A stretch of DNA of 64,000 bases from Convivina intestini (lineage in GTDB: Bacteria; Bacillota; Bacilli; Lactobacillales; Lactobacillaceae). A program made the position numbers and the translations under genes. The stretch is from the NCBI RefSeq assembly GCF_003096575.1, contig NZ_QEKT01000009.1, positions 1-64,000 on the forward strand, read 5' to 3'. Under the pieces are notes generated by a model, which did no database searches, was not told where the DNA came from, and saw only the letters and a list, made by a program, of their open reading frames with translations. Shown piece after piece: positions 1 to 8,392 of the stretch (its first letter is position 1; the number at the start of each line of letters is the position of its first letter).

Positions 1-20
1 CGCAGTATCAAAAACAAAAA

Positions 21-50
21 GTCGCCTAATTACCGTAGTAATTAAGCGAC
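21..50 (-). terminator. Rho-independent terminator of the sugar transporter
   Basis: Thirteen-base arms (21-33 and 38-50) pair with one mismatch around the loop CGTA. On the minus strand the stem is followed by a T-rich run. It lies about 60 bases beyond the stop of the transporter gene. Confidence 0.7.
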
Positions 51-111
51 AAGATTTATGACATTACTTCTCTCCAATTTGGAGGGCGCACTTCAACGGC
101 GTTTTTTTATT

Positions 112-1062
112 TTAAGCAAAACTATGAATATTTCCGATAATTAGGGCACCAATAATAACTAAGGCCGTCCCGATTAAGATATTACGCATTTGTCCGCTTG
201 ACTTCTTTTCATGCAAGATGTAGATTCCACCAAAGGTTCCCACGATAATACCTAGCTGTGAGAAAGTCGTGGCAATTGTCTGACCGATTGATGGCGCAGC
301 AGTTGAGATAAACATGAAGATGTTACCCAAAGCCCATGTCAAACCAGTCAAGATGTTACGCCATGTTGGCGCTGCAAACATTACCTTCTGTTCGCGGAAA
401 ATCAAAACCGCAATCAACAAGGCACCGACTACCTGCCCAATGGCCTGTGGCCCTACAATGGCAGTCATATAGTCAATTCCATTGTTAGCAGCCTTGATAG
501 ATGGCTTAATGTATTCGATTTTACTCAAGAAATTAGGCAACACGAAGTACAGCATAAAGCCCAAAGTTGAGATAACCAGGTAAAGCAAGCCCTTACCATT
601 CAAAGCACTTTCAGCTTTCTTTTCTGACTTTTTGTCAGGCAAAGAAATCAAAGTAGCACCAAACACAACTAAGGCAATCGAAACGATTCCCACCAACCAC
701 ATCTTGATGTTAATCCACTCGCCCAAGACAGTCGCAGCCATCACAGCATTCATGATAATTTGAGCAGCCGTTGATAGAGGCATTCCGATTGAAACACCCA
801 TCTGCTTAAACATCAAGAACTGGAAGGCCATTCCCACGGCCCAAACTAAACCAGATAGAATTCCAACGACCCAGATTTCTTTACCAAGGTAAATGCCTCG
901 TGGCATAACGAAGAAAAACATGGTTCCTAATCCAAAGAGTAAAGCACCAAAGGTCATACCCAACGTCTGTTGAGCAGCGCTTCCACCCATTTTTGTACTG
1001 ATAAGTCCAACAGACCCCCAGAACAAGGCTGGCAATAAGGCCAGTAAAATTGCAGCATTCAT
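112..1062 (-). CDS. GRP-family sugar uptake permease (GlcU/RbsU type)
   Basis: This is a polytopic membrane protein of about 316 residues with roughly ten hydrophobic helices. Its start (NAAILLALLPALFWGSVGL) is typical of the GlcU/RbsU glucose/ribose uptake family of the drug/metabolite transporter superfamily, which is thought to bring sugar in by proton symport. The reading frame opens at a GTG at 1074, but that codon overlaps the Shine-Dalgarno AAGGAG. The ATG at 1062, 11 bases downstream of it, is therefore the likely start. The gene is monocistronic, with its own promoter, CcpA box and terminator. The actual sugar cannot be read from sequence. Confidence 0.85.
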   Translation of the reverse strand: MNAAILLALLPALFWGSVGLISTKMGGSAAQQTLGMTFGALLFGLGTMFFFVMPRGIYLGKEIWVVGILSGLVWAVGMAFQFLMFKQMGVSIGMPLSTAAQIIMNAVMAATVLGEWINIKMWLVGIVSIALVVFGATLISLPDKKSEKKAESALNGKGLLYLVISTLGFMLYFVLPNFLSKIEYIKPSIKAANNGIDYMTAIVGPQAIGQVVGALLIAVLIFREQKVMFAAPTWRNILTGLTWALGNIFMFISTAAPSIGQTIATTFSQLGIIVGTFGGIYILHEKKSSGQMRNILIGTALVIIGALIIGNIHSFA

Positions 1063-1100
1063 AGTAAATACCACTCCTTTTCAAATTAATTACAAGTGAT

Positions 1101-1129
1101 ATTGTACACTTGTGAAAACGTTTACACAA
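1101..1129 (-). promoter_or_regulatory. Promoter with overlapping CcpA cre box
   Basis: On the minus strand the hexamers TTGTGT (1124-1129) and TACAAT (1101-1106) are separated by 17 bp. The 14-mer TGAAAACGTTTACA at 1113-1126 matches the cre consensus TGWAANCGNTNWCA at every position and overlaps the -35 and spacer. CcpA binding here should repress the downstream sugar transporter. The box is seen directly; regulation is inferred. Confidence 0.8.
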
Positions 1130-1160
1130 GCATTTTATTCATTCCTTAAACAAAAATAAA

Positions 1161-1178
1161 TAGACCCTCACGGGTCTA
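1161..1178 (-). terminator. Terminator of the glucosaminidase-like gene
   Basis: TAGACCC and GGGTCTA pair around a 4-nt loop, followed on the minus strand by a T-rich tract. Confidence 0.8.
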
Positions 1179-1186
1179 TATTATTT

Positions 1187-2398
1187 TTACTTGTCATATT
1201 GTTCTAAATTCCAAGATTCAATTAACTTAATCAAAAGCTGCGTATAATTAGTGTCAGTCGCATAAGAATCATCCTGCAAAGCCTTGGCGGCTTGCTTATA
1301 ATTCTTAGCAGCTAAGACATCCTTAAACTGATCTGGATTCCAAGTATTTCCCTTAGCTAACGTTTCCGCATGCTGTTTCATGCTGTCCTTCCAGGACTTA
1401 TAAACCGCAAACCGGGCTTTTTGGGTTTGAGTCTCACCGTCAACAACTTCACTAGTCTCCAAGACAACAGACTTACCAGCCCGTTCGTCTTGAGTTTTTA
1501 CACCGTAGTAGTTGTTGTACTTAGATGACAAAATCGAGCTATCCCAGTTAGATTCGTGAGCGGCTTGGGCAATCGAAATAGAAGCTAAGATACCATATTC
1601 CTTACTTAATTCTTGGGCATATGGTGCAATCTTTTTAATAAACTTCAACCGTCGTTCAAATTCCGATTTACCAGAAACAGAAGTTAGAGAAATCACGGTT
1701 GGGGCTGGAATGCCATTAGCCTTCATTTCTGAGTAATAAGGCTTCAAATCATCATTGGCAATCCCTAACAATTTTTCAACTACTGCATCGGCATTACCAG
1801 ATCCCTTCAAGTTATAAACACCGGGATAAACGTAATCATACAACTTATAGGTTGTTTTACCAGAAGGGTTTACCCCCTTCATCAGCTGTGGATACTTGGC
1901 TTCCATCTTCTTAATTAGATCTTTATCATCGTAGGCTTGAAGAATTTTAGCACTCGGTACATTAGTGGCCGTGGCAATCGACTGAGCGGTTTGCTCTGGC
2001 GTTTGCGTATTGCCAATATAAGCATAACCCTCCGGCAACTGCGGTGCCGCTGTTGGCCCAATCGTCATTTGCTTATAAATCGATTCCACATCCTGGGCCG
2101 CTGAAAGCAAGTAAGTTCCGGCAATCAACTTCTCAGAACCATATTGTTTAGCATACTTAGCAAAAGCGCGGGAACTACGAATAATCTTTTCTTTTTGCAG
2201 CGTATCACCCATTTCTTGTGGTGTTGACCCTGACTTAATTGTTACCGCTTTAAACTTTGTATCATTGGGATTTAAGGCCTGATAACCTGTATCCGAAATA
2301 ATCTTAAAAGAAAAATAGGCAATAATAATGACCGCCATGGCTGCCATTAATTTAACGAAAAAACTTCGTTTCTTACGCCTTCTTTTTTGAACCCGCAT
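1187..2398 (-). CDS. Membrane-anchored MltG-like / GH73 glucosaminidase hybrid
   Basis: A protein of 403 residues. A basic cytoplasmic tail (RVQKRRRKKRS) and one transmembrane helix (about 15-32) are followed by a region resembling the LysM-like and YceG parts of the transglycosylase MltG (about 45-245, including LYDYVYPGVYNL in place of the usual LEGYLFPDTY). The C-terminus (about 250-400) is a GH73 N-acetylglucosaminidase domain with the motif AQAAHESNW carrying the expected catalytic Glu. The usual MltG catalytic segment (LASIVEKE) reads LTSVSGKSE, so the MltG half seems inactive and the GH73 half probably does the cutting. It acts on peptidoglycan at the outer membrane face. Monocistronic. 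Confidence 0.75.
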   Translation of the reverse strand: MRVQKRRRKKRSFFVKLMAAMAVIIIAYFSFKIISDTGYQALNPNDTKFKAVTIKSGSTPQEMGDTLQKEKIIRSSRAFAKYAKQYGSEKLIAGTYLLSAAQDVESIYKQMTIGPTAAPQLPEGYAYIGNTQTPEQTAQSIATATNVPSAKILQAYDDKDLIKKMEAKYPQLMKGVNPSGKTTYKLYDYVYPGVYNLKGSGNADAVVEKLLGIANDDLKPYYSEMKANGIPAPTVISLTSVSGKSEFERRLKFIKKIAPYAQELSKEYGILASISIAQAAHESNWDSSILSSKYNNYYGVKTQDERAGKSVVLETSEVVDGETQTQKARFAVYKSWKDSMKQHAETLAKGNTWNPDQFKDVLAAKNYKQAAKALQDDSYATDTNYTQLLIKLIESWNLEQYDK

Positions 2399-2433
2399 AA
2401 TTATTCACCTTATGAAAACTGGATTTTAAATTA

Positions 2434-2460
2434 AAACAACCAGCTTATAGCCGGTAGTTT
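2434..2460 (-). terminator. Probable ackA terminator
   Basis: Twelve-base arms pair at ten positions around the loop TATA, between ackA and the next gene. The flanks are AT-rich on both strands. Confidence 0.5.
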
Positions 2461-2489
2461 TAGTTACTTAATTGGTATTATACACTAAA

Positions 2490-3734
2490 TTATTTTTCGC
2501 CCATTAAAGTTTGTACATCACGAGCAATCATTAACTCTTCATTGGTAGGTACAACCAAAACCTTAATCTTAGAATCATCGGTTGACACAATGGCTTCATC
2601 ACGCATACCGGTATTCTTAGCATCGTCAATCTCAACACCAAAGTAGCTAAGCTTATCAATAATTTCCTTACGGACTTCATAACCATTTTCACCAATACCG
2701 GCGGTAAAGATAATGGCATCAGCTCCGTTCATTTCGGCAATGTACTGACCAACATAACGGACAACTCGGTTAACAAAAATATCAATGGCCAAGTTAGCAT
2801 GCTCATTGGTATCACGAACTGCTTCCAAATCACGCATATCACTGGAGATAGTGGAAATACCCAAAAGACCAGACTTCTTGTTCAACACATCCATCATTTC
2901 TTCGTTTGAAAGATGTTCATGTTCTTGGATGTAGTTAATTAATGATGCATCAACATCCCCAACTCGAGTAGCCATCGTCAAGCCAGCCATGGGTGTGAAG
3001 CCCATCGAGGTATCGTATGACTTACCGTTTTGAACGGCTGTAGCTGAAGCTCCAGCACCCAAGTGCAAAGTAATCAACTTAAGATCGTTAATATCACGAT
3101 CTAACATTTCAGCAGCACGGTGAGCTACATAGCGGTGAGAGGTACCGTGAGCCCCATATTTACGGGCACCATAACGGGTATAGTACTGATAAGGCAAGGA
3201 ATAAAGGTAATTGACCTTAGGCATTGTTTGGTGGAAAGAAGTATCAAAGACCGCTACTGATACAGCGTGTGGCAAAATCTTCTGGAAAGCTCGAATGCCC
3301 ATCGCATTGGCTGGGTTATGCAAAGGCGCATAGGCCGCCAAACGTTCAATCTTATGCAAAACCTCTTCATCAACAATCACTGAACTGTTAAACCATTCCC
3401 CACCTGAAACAACACGGTGCCCAACACCAACGATTTCATCGAGGTTTTCAATAATTCCTAGCTCGCTCAAATGCTTGAGCATCACATTGATTGCGACCTG
3501 ATGGTCTTTAACAGGCGCAACAACTTTAAACTTCGCCTTTTTCCCATCGTCAGACAAAGTGATGTCGTCACTTGCAACCACGGAACCATCATTTTGATAT
3601 TTAATCGTAATAATGGCATCATCCATACCAATTCGTTCGATTAAACCTTGTGCAATAACTTCTTCGGCTGGCATTTCCAATAGTTGAAACTTTAAGGAAG
3701 AACTACCCGCATTCACCGCCATTATTTTAGCCAT
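2490..3734 (-). CDS. ackA: Acetate kinase
   Basis: Acetate kinase interconverts acetyl phosphate plus ADP with acetate plus ATP, the energy-conserving end of the acetate branch. At 414 residues it is slightly longer than the usual ~395-400. The ASKHA-fold motifs are present in order: NAGSSSLKFQLL at the start, GHRVVSGG, FDTSFHQTMP, the GTSHRY loop, and FTAGIGENG near the C-terminus. One oddity is HLGAGAS where most family members have HLGNGxS. The gene follows ytxK, as in other Firmicutes, and is probably the last gene of the com-ytxK-ackA transcription unit or has its own promoter. Confidence 0.95.
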   Translation of the reverse strand: MAKIMAVNAGSSSLKFQLLEMPAEEVIAQGLIERIGMDDAIITIKYQNDGSVVASDDITLSDDGKKAKFKVVAPVKDHQVAINVMLKHLSELGIIENLDEIVGVGHRVVSGGEWFNSSVIVDEEVLHKIERLAAYAPLHNPANAMGIRAFQKILPHAVSVAVFDTSFHQTMPKVNYLYSLPYQYYTRYGARKYGAHGTSHRYVAHRAAEMLDRDINDLKLITLHLGAGASATAVQNGKSYDTSMGFTPMAGLTMATRVGDVDASLINYIQEHEHLSNEEMMDVLNKKSGLLGISTISSDMRDLEAVRDTNEHANLAIDIFVNRVVRYVGQYIAEMNGADAIIFTAGIGENGYEVRKEIIDKLSYFGVEIDDAKNTGMRDEAIVSTDDSKIKVLVVPTNEELMIARDVQTLMGEK

Positions 3735-3769
3735 TATTAACCCCTAACTCATATTTTTAAAATTTTACA

Positions 3770-4774
3770 TTATCTGCTACGGTTCAGTTTAACCCAGCTT
3801 TTAATATCTTGCAAAAAATCTTCAAAAGCCTTTGGTTCCTTTAAGGAAGGATACGTTCCTACCAATACCTCTCCTTTAGGATTAGCCTCTTTAGGACGTA
3901 AGATCAAGATAGCTTTAGCTGCAGCCTCATTTAGAAAATAATTTTCTGGTAACTTAAGAAAAGCCTTCAATTGAGCCTTCGTGGCTAAAAACTTGAGTAA
4001 CTTTTCATGCTCCGGGCCTTCTAAAATATTGGCCGGTACAAGAAAGTAAAGCCATCCGTCAGCAGCAACTAAATTCATCGCCTCTTCAATCAGCAAAAAA
4101 TGAGCAAAGGACTTCCCCTCGACTGCACGCATTTCATATTTATCAGGCACCGTTTGCGGATAATAACCAACTGGTAAGTCACTGATAACTAGCTGAGCCT
4201 TAATTTTTTCATCTTCTGGCACTGCCAATACATCGGCTTGATAAAGGTCGGTTTCGTCATCGTGCAAAAGTCGATCACTTACATGGGCTAATGCTAACTG
4301 AACCTGATCATTATCAAAACCCAGTCGCTTTAAATGCACTTGATGGTGTTCAAACACCTCATCAACTGTCCACAGTAGATTACCACTACCGACTGTCATG
4401 TCTAAAATTTTATCCCCACTTTGGGCACCAGCGGTCTGATAGGCTAAGTCGCCCAATAAATAACCAATCCCATCGGGGGTTAATTGACTGTTCATATCGG
4501 CATGATCAGCTCGTTTCACCTTTAAAAGTAACAACTGTAAGACATTACGCTTTTCAGTTAAATCTAAGCTATCCCAATCAATCTGCCCCATCTTATCACT
4601 CAAATTTTGTCCCTGAGTATCTTGAAAGAGGGGATTATCCTTAGGTTGCCCGTCGGATAAGTATTCTAAAACAGCCACTAAGGCGGCTGTTAAGCTAACT
4701 TTGTAAGTAGTTCGATAATATTCTACAACAGCAAAAATACTGTCAAAATATGCTGGAATTTTACTATTTATCAT
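3770..4774 (-). CDS. ytxK: YtxK-like class I SAM-dependent methyltransferase
   Basis: A protein of 334 residues with the N6-adenine methyltransferase fold. The SAM-binding segment is KILDMTVGSGNLLW. The usual NPPY catalytic motif is replaced by SDLPVGYYP, as in the YtxK family that lies between comG and ackA in Bacillus and lactobacilli. The substrate of this family is not established. It starts 19 bases after comGG, so it is probably cotranscribed with the comG genes. Confidence 0.8.
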   Translation of the reverse strand: MINSKIPAYFDSIFAVVEYYRTTYKVSLTAALVAVLEYLSDGQPKDNPLFQDTQGQNLSDKMGQIDWDSLDLTEKRNVLQLLLLKVKRADHADMNSQLTPDGIGYLLGDLAYQTAGAQSGDKILDMTVGSGNLLWTVDEVFEHHQVHLKRLGFDNDQVQLALAHVSDRLLHDDETDLYQADVLAVPEDEKIKAQLVISDLPVGYYPQTVPDKYEMRAVEGKSFAHFLLIEEAMNLVAADGWLYFLVPANILEGPEHEKLLKFLATKAQLKAFLKLPENYFLNEAAAKAILILRPKEANPKGEVLVGTYPSLKEPKAFEDFLQDIKSWVKLNRSR

Positions 4775-4792
4775 GTCTTTATTTTAGCGGTT

Positions 4793-5095
4793 TCACTCCT
4801 GATGAGCAACTAAAAGCGAGCGCTGATAGCTATTATGTCCCTTAAAGTAGATCAATAACTGGTGGTCTTTTATCTCAATATGATGTCCTTCTAAGTCAAA
4901 ACTAGAACGGGCCTGTTGACCATAGGCAATGCTAGCTAAAATTTGAATGCGCTCGATTTCAGTATTACGATTTAACTCCTGCTGCGACACCAACTGTTCT
5001 TTAAAAATACCATTTTGCAAAACTAAGGCCGCACTCAAACAACCTAACACTAGTAAAGTAGTCACTAAAATATACGCTGGCTGTTTATTTATCAT
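4793..5095 (-). CDS. comGG: Competence minor pilin ComGG-like
   Basis: A 100-residue protein with one N-terminal hydrophobic helix (about 8-27) and a short polar domain, without a canonical prepilin-peptidase site. Its position as last com gene, overlapping comGF by 11 bases and preceding ytxK, identifies it as ComGG-like. It would be a minor pseudopilin of the DNA-uptake pilus. The sequence is poorly conserved in this family, so the name rests mainly on order. Confidence 0.65.
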   Translation of the reverse strand: MINKQPAYILVTTLLVLGCLSAALVLQNGIFKEQLVSQQELNRNTEIERIQILASIAYGQQARSSFDLEGHHIEIKDHQLLIYFKGHNSYQRSLLVAHQE

Positions 5096-5582
5096 GATGA
5101 TAATTATCCTTTATTGATTGGTTGGGCAAGAATAAAGAGCCTTCAATTATGCGGCCATTATTTAACTTAAGACGTAAAATCTGATAGCCCGACTGAGCTA
5201 AACAAGTAACGGCATCAACATCATGCATTAAAATAACTTGTCCCGCCTGGGGACTGACCACAACTAGTCGATGCTTCATCACTTTTAAGCTGGCGGATTC
5301 TCCAGTACTATTTTTTACTAAAATTTCACCTTGGTTAACCCGCTCTATTTGATAGTGCTGTAAATTCAACTGGTTTAGAGCCACTTGTAAATTAATCTGA
5401 GGATTTTTTTGACTGCTGTGTTGTAGTTGTTGAGCGACCATTTGAAGGCTCATCAATACTAAGACCGTCACGGCCAGAGCGATCAGGGCTTCGATCATTG
5501 TGAAGGCTGGTAACTGAGTCCTTGGTCCACTGCTGCCAGGCCACCATTGCTGCACGTTTTTTTGTTTCTGTTTGATTGCCAA
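5085..5582 (-). CDS. comGF: Competence minor pilin ComGF
   Basis: The segment QLPAFTMIEALIALAV is a type IV prepilin cleavage site (A/F with Glu at +5) followed by the hydrophobic pilin helix. The remainder resembles ComGF. No ATG is available upstream of the motif: the frame opens with TTG at 5582 behind a weak AGGCGG, and a GTG lies nine codons later. The exact start is therefore uncertain. The first ~190 bases overlap the comGE frame. Confidence 0.7.
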   Translation of the reverse strand: MAIKQKQKNVQQWWPGSSGPRTQLPAFTMIEALIALAVTVLVLMSLQMVAQQLQHSSQKNPQINLQVALNQLNLQHYQIERVNQGEILVKNSTGESASLKVMKHRLVVVSPQAGQVILMHDVDAVTCLAQSGYQILRLKLNNGRIIEGSLFLPNQSIKDNYHHDK

Positions 5583-5709
5583 TTTTTTCTAACCGCCTTT
5601 TTTGCGTCTGAAAATTCGCCACTTGTTCATGTTCAAAAGTTACCATCGCAGTAGCGATGAGCAAAGCCAACATTCCTTCAGCCAAAACAAAAGCCGGTCT
5701 AGCCCTAAT
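5392..5709 (-). CDS. comGE: Competence minor pilin ComGE-like, non-ATG start
   Basis: A pilin-like start (RPAFVLAEGMLALLI) shows the A/F cleavage site and Glu+5 of prepilins. There is no ATG before it. The first TTG (5685) would fall inside the signal motif, so translation probably begins at an ATT (5709-5707) that shares one base with the TAG stop of comGD. The frame runs 191 bases into comGF, an unusually deep overlap, and its C-terminal half is low-complexity and polar. It may be a short working pilin or a decaying gene. Confidence 0.5.
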   Translation of the reverse strand: MRARPAFVLAEGMLALLIATAMVTFEHEQVANFQTQKRRLEKIGNQTETKKRAAMVAWQQWTKDSVTSLHNDRSPDRSGRDGLSIDEPSNGRSTTTTQQSKKSSD

Positions 5710-6109
5710 GCTCGATTTGAAAACGATAATCGCCTCCTCCTAAGCTAAAAATAATTGCTAGTTTTTGTTGCAAACCATTTTCTAAAACAATCGTTGTCGG
5801 TGCCACATAGCCTGTTGGTAAAATTTTTACTAATTGATTTTGATGACAACGATAATTTTTCGGATAAGTTAACGTTGTTTGGTTAAAACTAACCGCTTCC
5901 AATCCAAAGTTAACATTAACGGCTTGTCCGTGCCCCTGAGCTAAGTTCCGAGCGTGTTGCCAGTGACTATCAAAACTTGTTTGCCACTGGTCTACTTTAA
6001 CGCCGGGCTGACTACTAAAATGATGTCCCCCAATTAAAATTAATAGAGCAACTACTGCTAAAGTAACCAGGGCTTCTACTAAAGTAAAGGCCTTATTGAT
6101 GGGCTTCAT
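5705..6109 (-). CDS. comGD: Competence minor pilin ComGD
   Basis: INKAFTLVEALVTLAVVALL is a classic prepilin leader with the cleavage site before Phe and Glu at +5. The product is about 134 residues. The frame opens with TTG at 6124, but the ATG at 6109, inside the 3' end of comGC, gives a normal short leader and is preferred. It is a minor pseudopilin of the transformation pilus, translationally coupled to its neighbours. Confidence 0.8.
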   Translation of the reverse strand: MKPINKAFTLVEALVTLAVVALLILIGGHHFSSQPGVKVDQWQTSFDSHWQHARNLAQGHGQAVNVNFGLEAVSFNQTTLTYPKNYRCHQNQLVKILPTGYVAPTTIVLENGLQQKLAIIFSLGGGDYRFQIEH

Positions 6110-6401
6110 TTTGACTAATACCAATCTTCAAATCCTTAATTTTATCAACCTGCTTTCCATTCAAGTAATGTTCCCGCGCCAAGTCGTCTAAGGTAACATC
6201 ACTGGCCTCAGGATGTTCATTTTGATATAAATCAATTTGAGTTTGAACCATAGCAACCATTGCTTTAGCGTGAGTTTGACTGGCATTTTTTCGTTGTACA
6301 TTTAAATTAGGCAAGATTAATAACATTAATAACCCGATAATAAAGAGCACTACCGCCGCTTCAATCAAGGTAAAAGCCTTCGTTTTTTTCATTATTTTCA
6401 T
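6093..6401 (-). CDS. comGC: Competence major pilin ComGC
   Basis: The major pseudopilin of the DNA-uptake pilus. The leader KKTKAFTLIEAAVVLFIIGLL contains the prepilin-peptidase (ComC) site and Glu+5, followed by a short alpha/beta domain (about 100 residues, normal for ComGC). The ATG at 6401 follows GGAGG by nine bases and overlaps the TGA of comGB. An earlier TTG would have no better ribosome site. Confidence 0.88.
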   Translation of the reverse strand: MKIMKKTKAFTLIEAAVVLFIIGLLMLLILPNLNVQRKNASQTHAKAMVAMVQTQIDLYQNEHPEASDVTLDDLAREHYLNGKQVDKIKDLKIGISQNEAHQ

Positions 6402-7435
6402 CAATTCATTCCTCCGATATTTTGATACATAGGTAGCAACATCGCTAAGTAAAGTCCAACAATGGCCAGCCCAACCACGGCAAAAAAGATTGGTTGAAGA
6501 CTGGCAATCAGGCGATCTGTCTGTCTTACCAAGGCGTTAAACTGTAATTTGGCGTAATAAGCTAAGTAGGCTGATAATTTATCAGTCGTATGTCCCCTAG
6601 TAAAGTAACCAGCCACTGACGCATTAAAATATGGTTGTTGCCAAATAAAATTTTCCAAGGTCCCTCCTTGTGAGAGGCTAGCTTGGGCTAACCGAGCTAA
6701 ATCAACGACTAAATTATCAGCCGGCTGTTGGACCAATTCTTCAATTATTTCCGGGATGGTTAAACCACTCGATAACAGCATAGCTAACTGCTGACTAAGC
6801 TGGTAAGTTAGGGCAGTTTTAACCAATCCACCAATAATTGGTAAATGGACTAGTAAATTAAGCCGTGATAAGGCTGTTTTTTTAGTCCACCAATGCCAAA
6901 TCACTAAAGTAGCAATTAATGTGGCTAAGCCACTCCCTACTAATAACCAATCTAATCGACTATCAACAACATTAGCTGACGACCATTGACTCATAATCGG
7001 ATATAAAAAATAGCGTAGCGCTATTAACATAAATGCTAATAACACCAATAAAATCACTGGATAGCGCATAACTTGTTTTAATTTTTCTTCTTACTGGCTA
7101 ATTCTAGACAGATTTTTTCCTAAAATGATTAATGTTTGGGCTAAGTCTCCATGCTTCTTAGCCAAAGAGAGCTGTAACGCAATTGCGGTACTGATAAAAG
7201 GGCGCAGAGCCTCTACTAAACTACTCCCCTGAGCCAAGTACTTTTGTACATAGACCAATTTTGGCTGCCATTGGGGATGACTTTTTTCTAAAACATCCAA
7301 ACTACGAACAATACTGTAGCCAGAATCCAATAGCTCCCCTAACTCTTGAAAAAAACGAACTTGATCATGTCGTTTGAACTTTTTTAAATTGCTGGTAGGT
7401 TGCTGATGTAATTTTTTTAGCTTGTAAAGCAGCAT
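6401..7435 (-). pseudogene. comGB: comGB interrupted by an in-frame stop
   Basis: ComGB is the polytopic membrane platform (GspF family) on which the competence pilus assembles. Here it is split in two: residues 1-114 (7091-7435) end ...GKNLSRISQ, then TAA at 7093-7091. The same frame continues EEKLKQV and reaches an ATG at 7069 without a further stop, giving the C-terminal half with its three hydrophobic helices. Joined, the protein would be about 344 residues, the normal ComGB length. The start at 7435 has an excellent AGGAGGG site; the internal ATG has none. A single base change explains the break, so this is either a recent nonsense mutation or a sequencing error. Confidence 0.85.
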
Positions 7436-8303
7436 ACAGTCCCTCCTCCCATGTATTGCTTAATTGCTGATCTTGTTTAAACCAAAATTCAGCCAAGGCA
7501 GCTATTTTTTGATCTACGGCTGGTAACAAACGTTGATAAATAGTTCCTTGTAACGCCACGTCTAGTTGTCCAGCGTCCACGCCTAACTCCAGTAACCGGA
7601 GACGTACATCTTGGGCTGAAAGCGCATGGATGGTTGATAAAACTAAATGCCCACTTAAAGCTGCCTGAAGGGCGGCCTTGGCTGTTGCTTGGTCACGAAT
7701 TTCACCCACTAGTAGAATTTCTGGTCGATGCCTTAAAGCAACCTTGATTAATTCTTGATAGCCAATCCCTGCTGCTTCATTAACTTGTAACTGCACAAAA
7801 TTCGGCTCATAAATTTCAACCGGATCCTCAATGGTTAAAATTAAACGTTCTTTTTGAAATTGCCGTAATAATTCATACAAAGTAGTTGTTTTCCCTGAGC
7901 CTGTTGGACCGGCAATCACAAATAAACCAGCATCTGGCAAACCGACTTTCAAAGTCTCAAATTGATCCGACAAGAGCCAATTTAATCCACCTTGCTGATC
8001 GTAAATAAAACGTAATACTAATGTTTCTCGGTCTAAAAAATCACCGACGGTCGAAACTCGAATCCATATATTTTCAAAAGTAAATCGTCCCAATTGAGGT
8101 CGACGACTTTCAGAAATATTCATCTCACTGCGATATTTAATCGTAGCGATAAACTGGTGGGCTTCCTCTAGTGATAGCTGTCGCAATAGATGCGACCGGC
8201 CCTGGCTATGGCACTTTAGCTGATATTTTGACTGGTAGGGCAGTAGGTATAAATCGCTGGCCCGCAGCTGCATGACTTCTTTTAATATACTATCAATTGA
8301 CAT
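7365..8303 (-). CDS. comGA: Competence pilus assembly ATPase ComGA
   Basis: A GspE/PilB-type secretion ATPase (312 residues) that powers pseudopilus assembly at the inner membrane face. Visible motifs are Walker A GPTGSGKTTTLYELL, the Asp box LTIEDPVE, Walker B RPEILLVGEIRD, and the His box LVLSTIHA. It is the first gene of the comG operon, starting behind AAAGGAGAAGAC. Its 3' end overlaps comGB by 71 bases. The operon is expected to be under ComX/ComK-type competence control; I did not identify the promoter box. Confidence 0.92.
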   Translation of the reverse strand: MSIDSILKEVMQLRASDLYLLPYQSKYQLKCHSQGRSHLLRQLSLEEAHQFIATIKYRSEMNISESRRPQLGRFTFENIWIRVSTVGDFLDRETLVLRFIYDQQGGLNWLLSDQFETLKVGLPDAGLFVIAGPTGSGKTTTLYELLRQFQKERLILTIEDPVEIYEPNFVQLQVNEAAGIGYQELIKVALRHRPEILLVGEIRDQATAKAALQAALSGHLVLSTIHALSAQDVRLRLLELGVDAGQLDVALQGTIYQRLLPAVDQKIAALAEFWFKQDQQLSNTWEEGLYAALQAKKITSATYQQFKKVQTT

Positions 8304-8362
8304 GTCTTCTCCTTTGCCTCACAGCTATACTACGAATCCCAGCAAAAAAAATAACAAAAAAA

Positions 8363-8380
8363 AGAACCCCCAAGGATTCT
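8363..8380 (-). terminator. folD terminator
   Basis: Seven-base arms (AGAATCC/GGGTTCT, one G-T pair) followed by nine T residues on the minus strand, just beyond folD. Confidence 0.85.
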
Positions 8381-8392
8381 CTAGTAAAATTA

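Noticed and set aside
4291-4644. Plus-strand frame inside ytxK, and similar frames opposite uvrA, the ABC exporter genes and others
   Set aside because: They lie antisense to well-supported genes, have no ribosome site or recognisable domain.
7067-7069. Independent second comGB-like gene starting at the internal ATG
   Set aside because: It has no ribosome site, and the sequence upstream in the same frame is continuous with ComGB apart from one stop codon.
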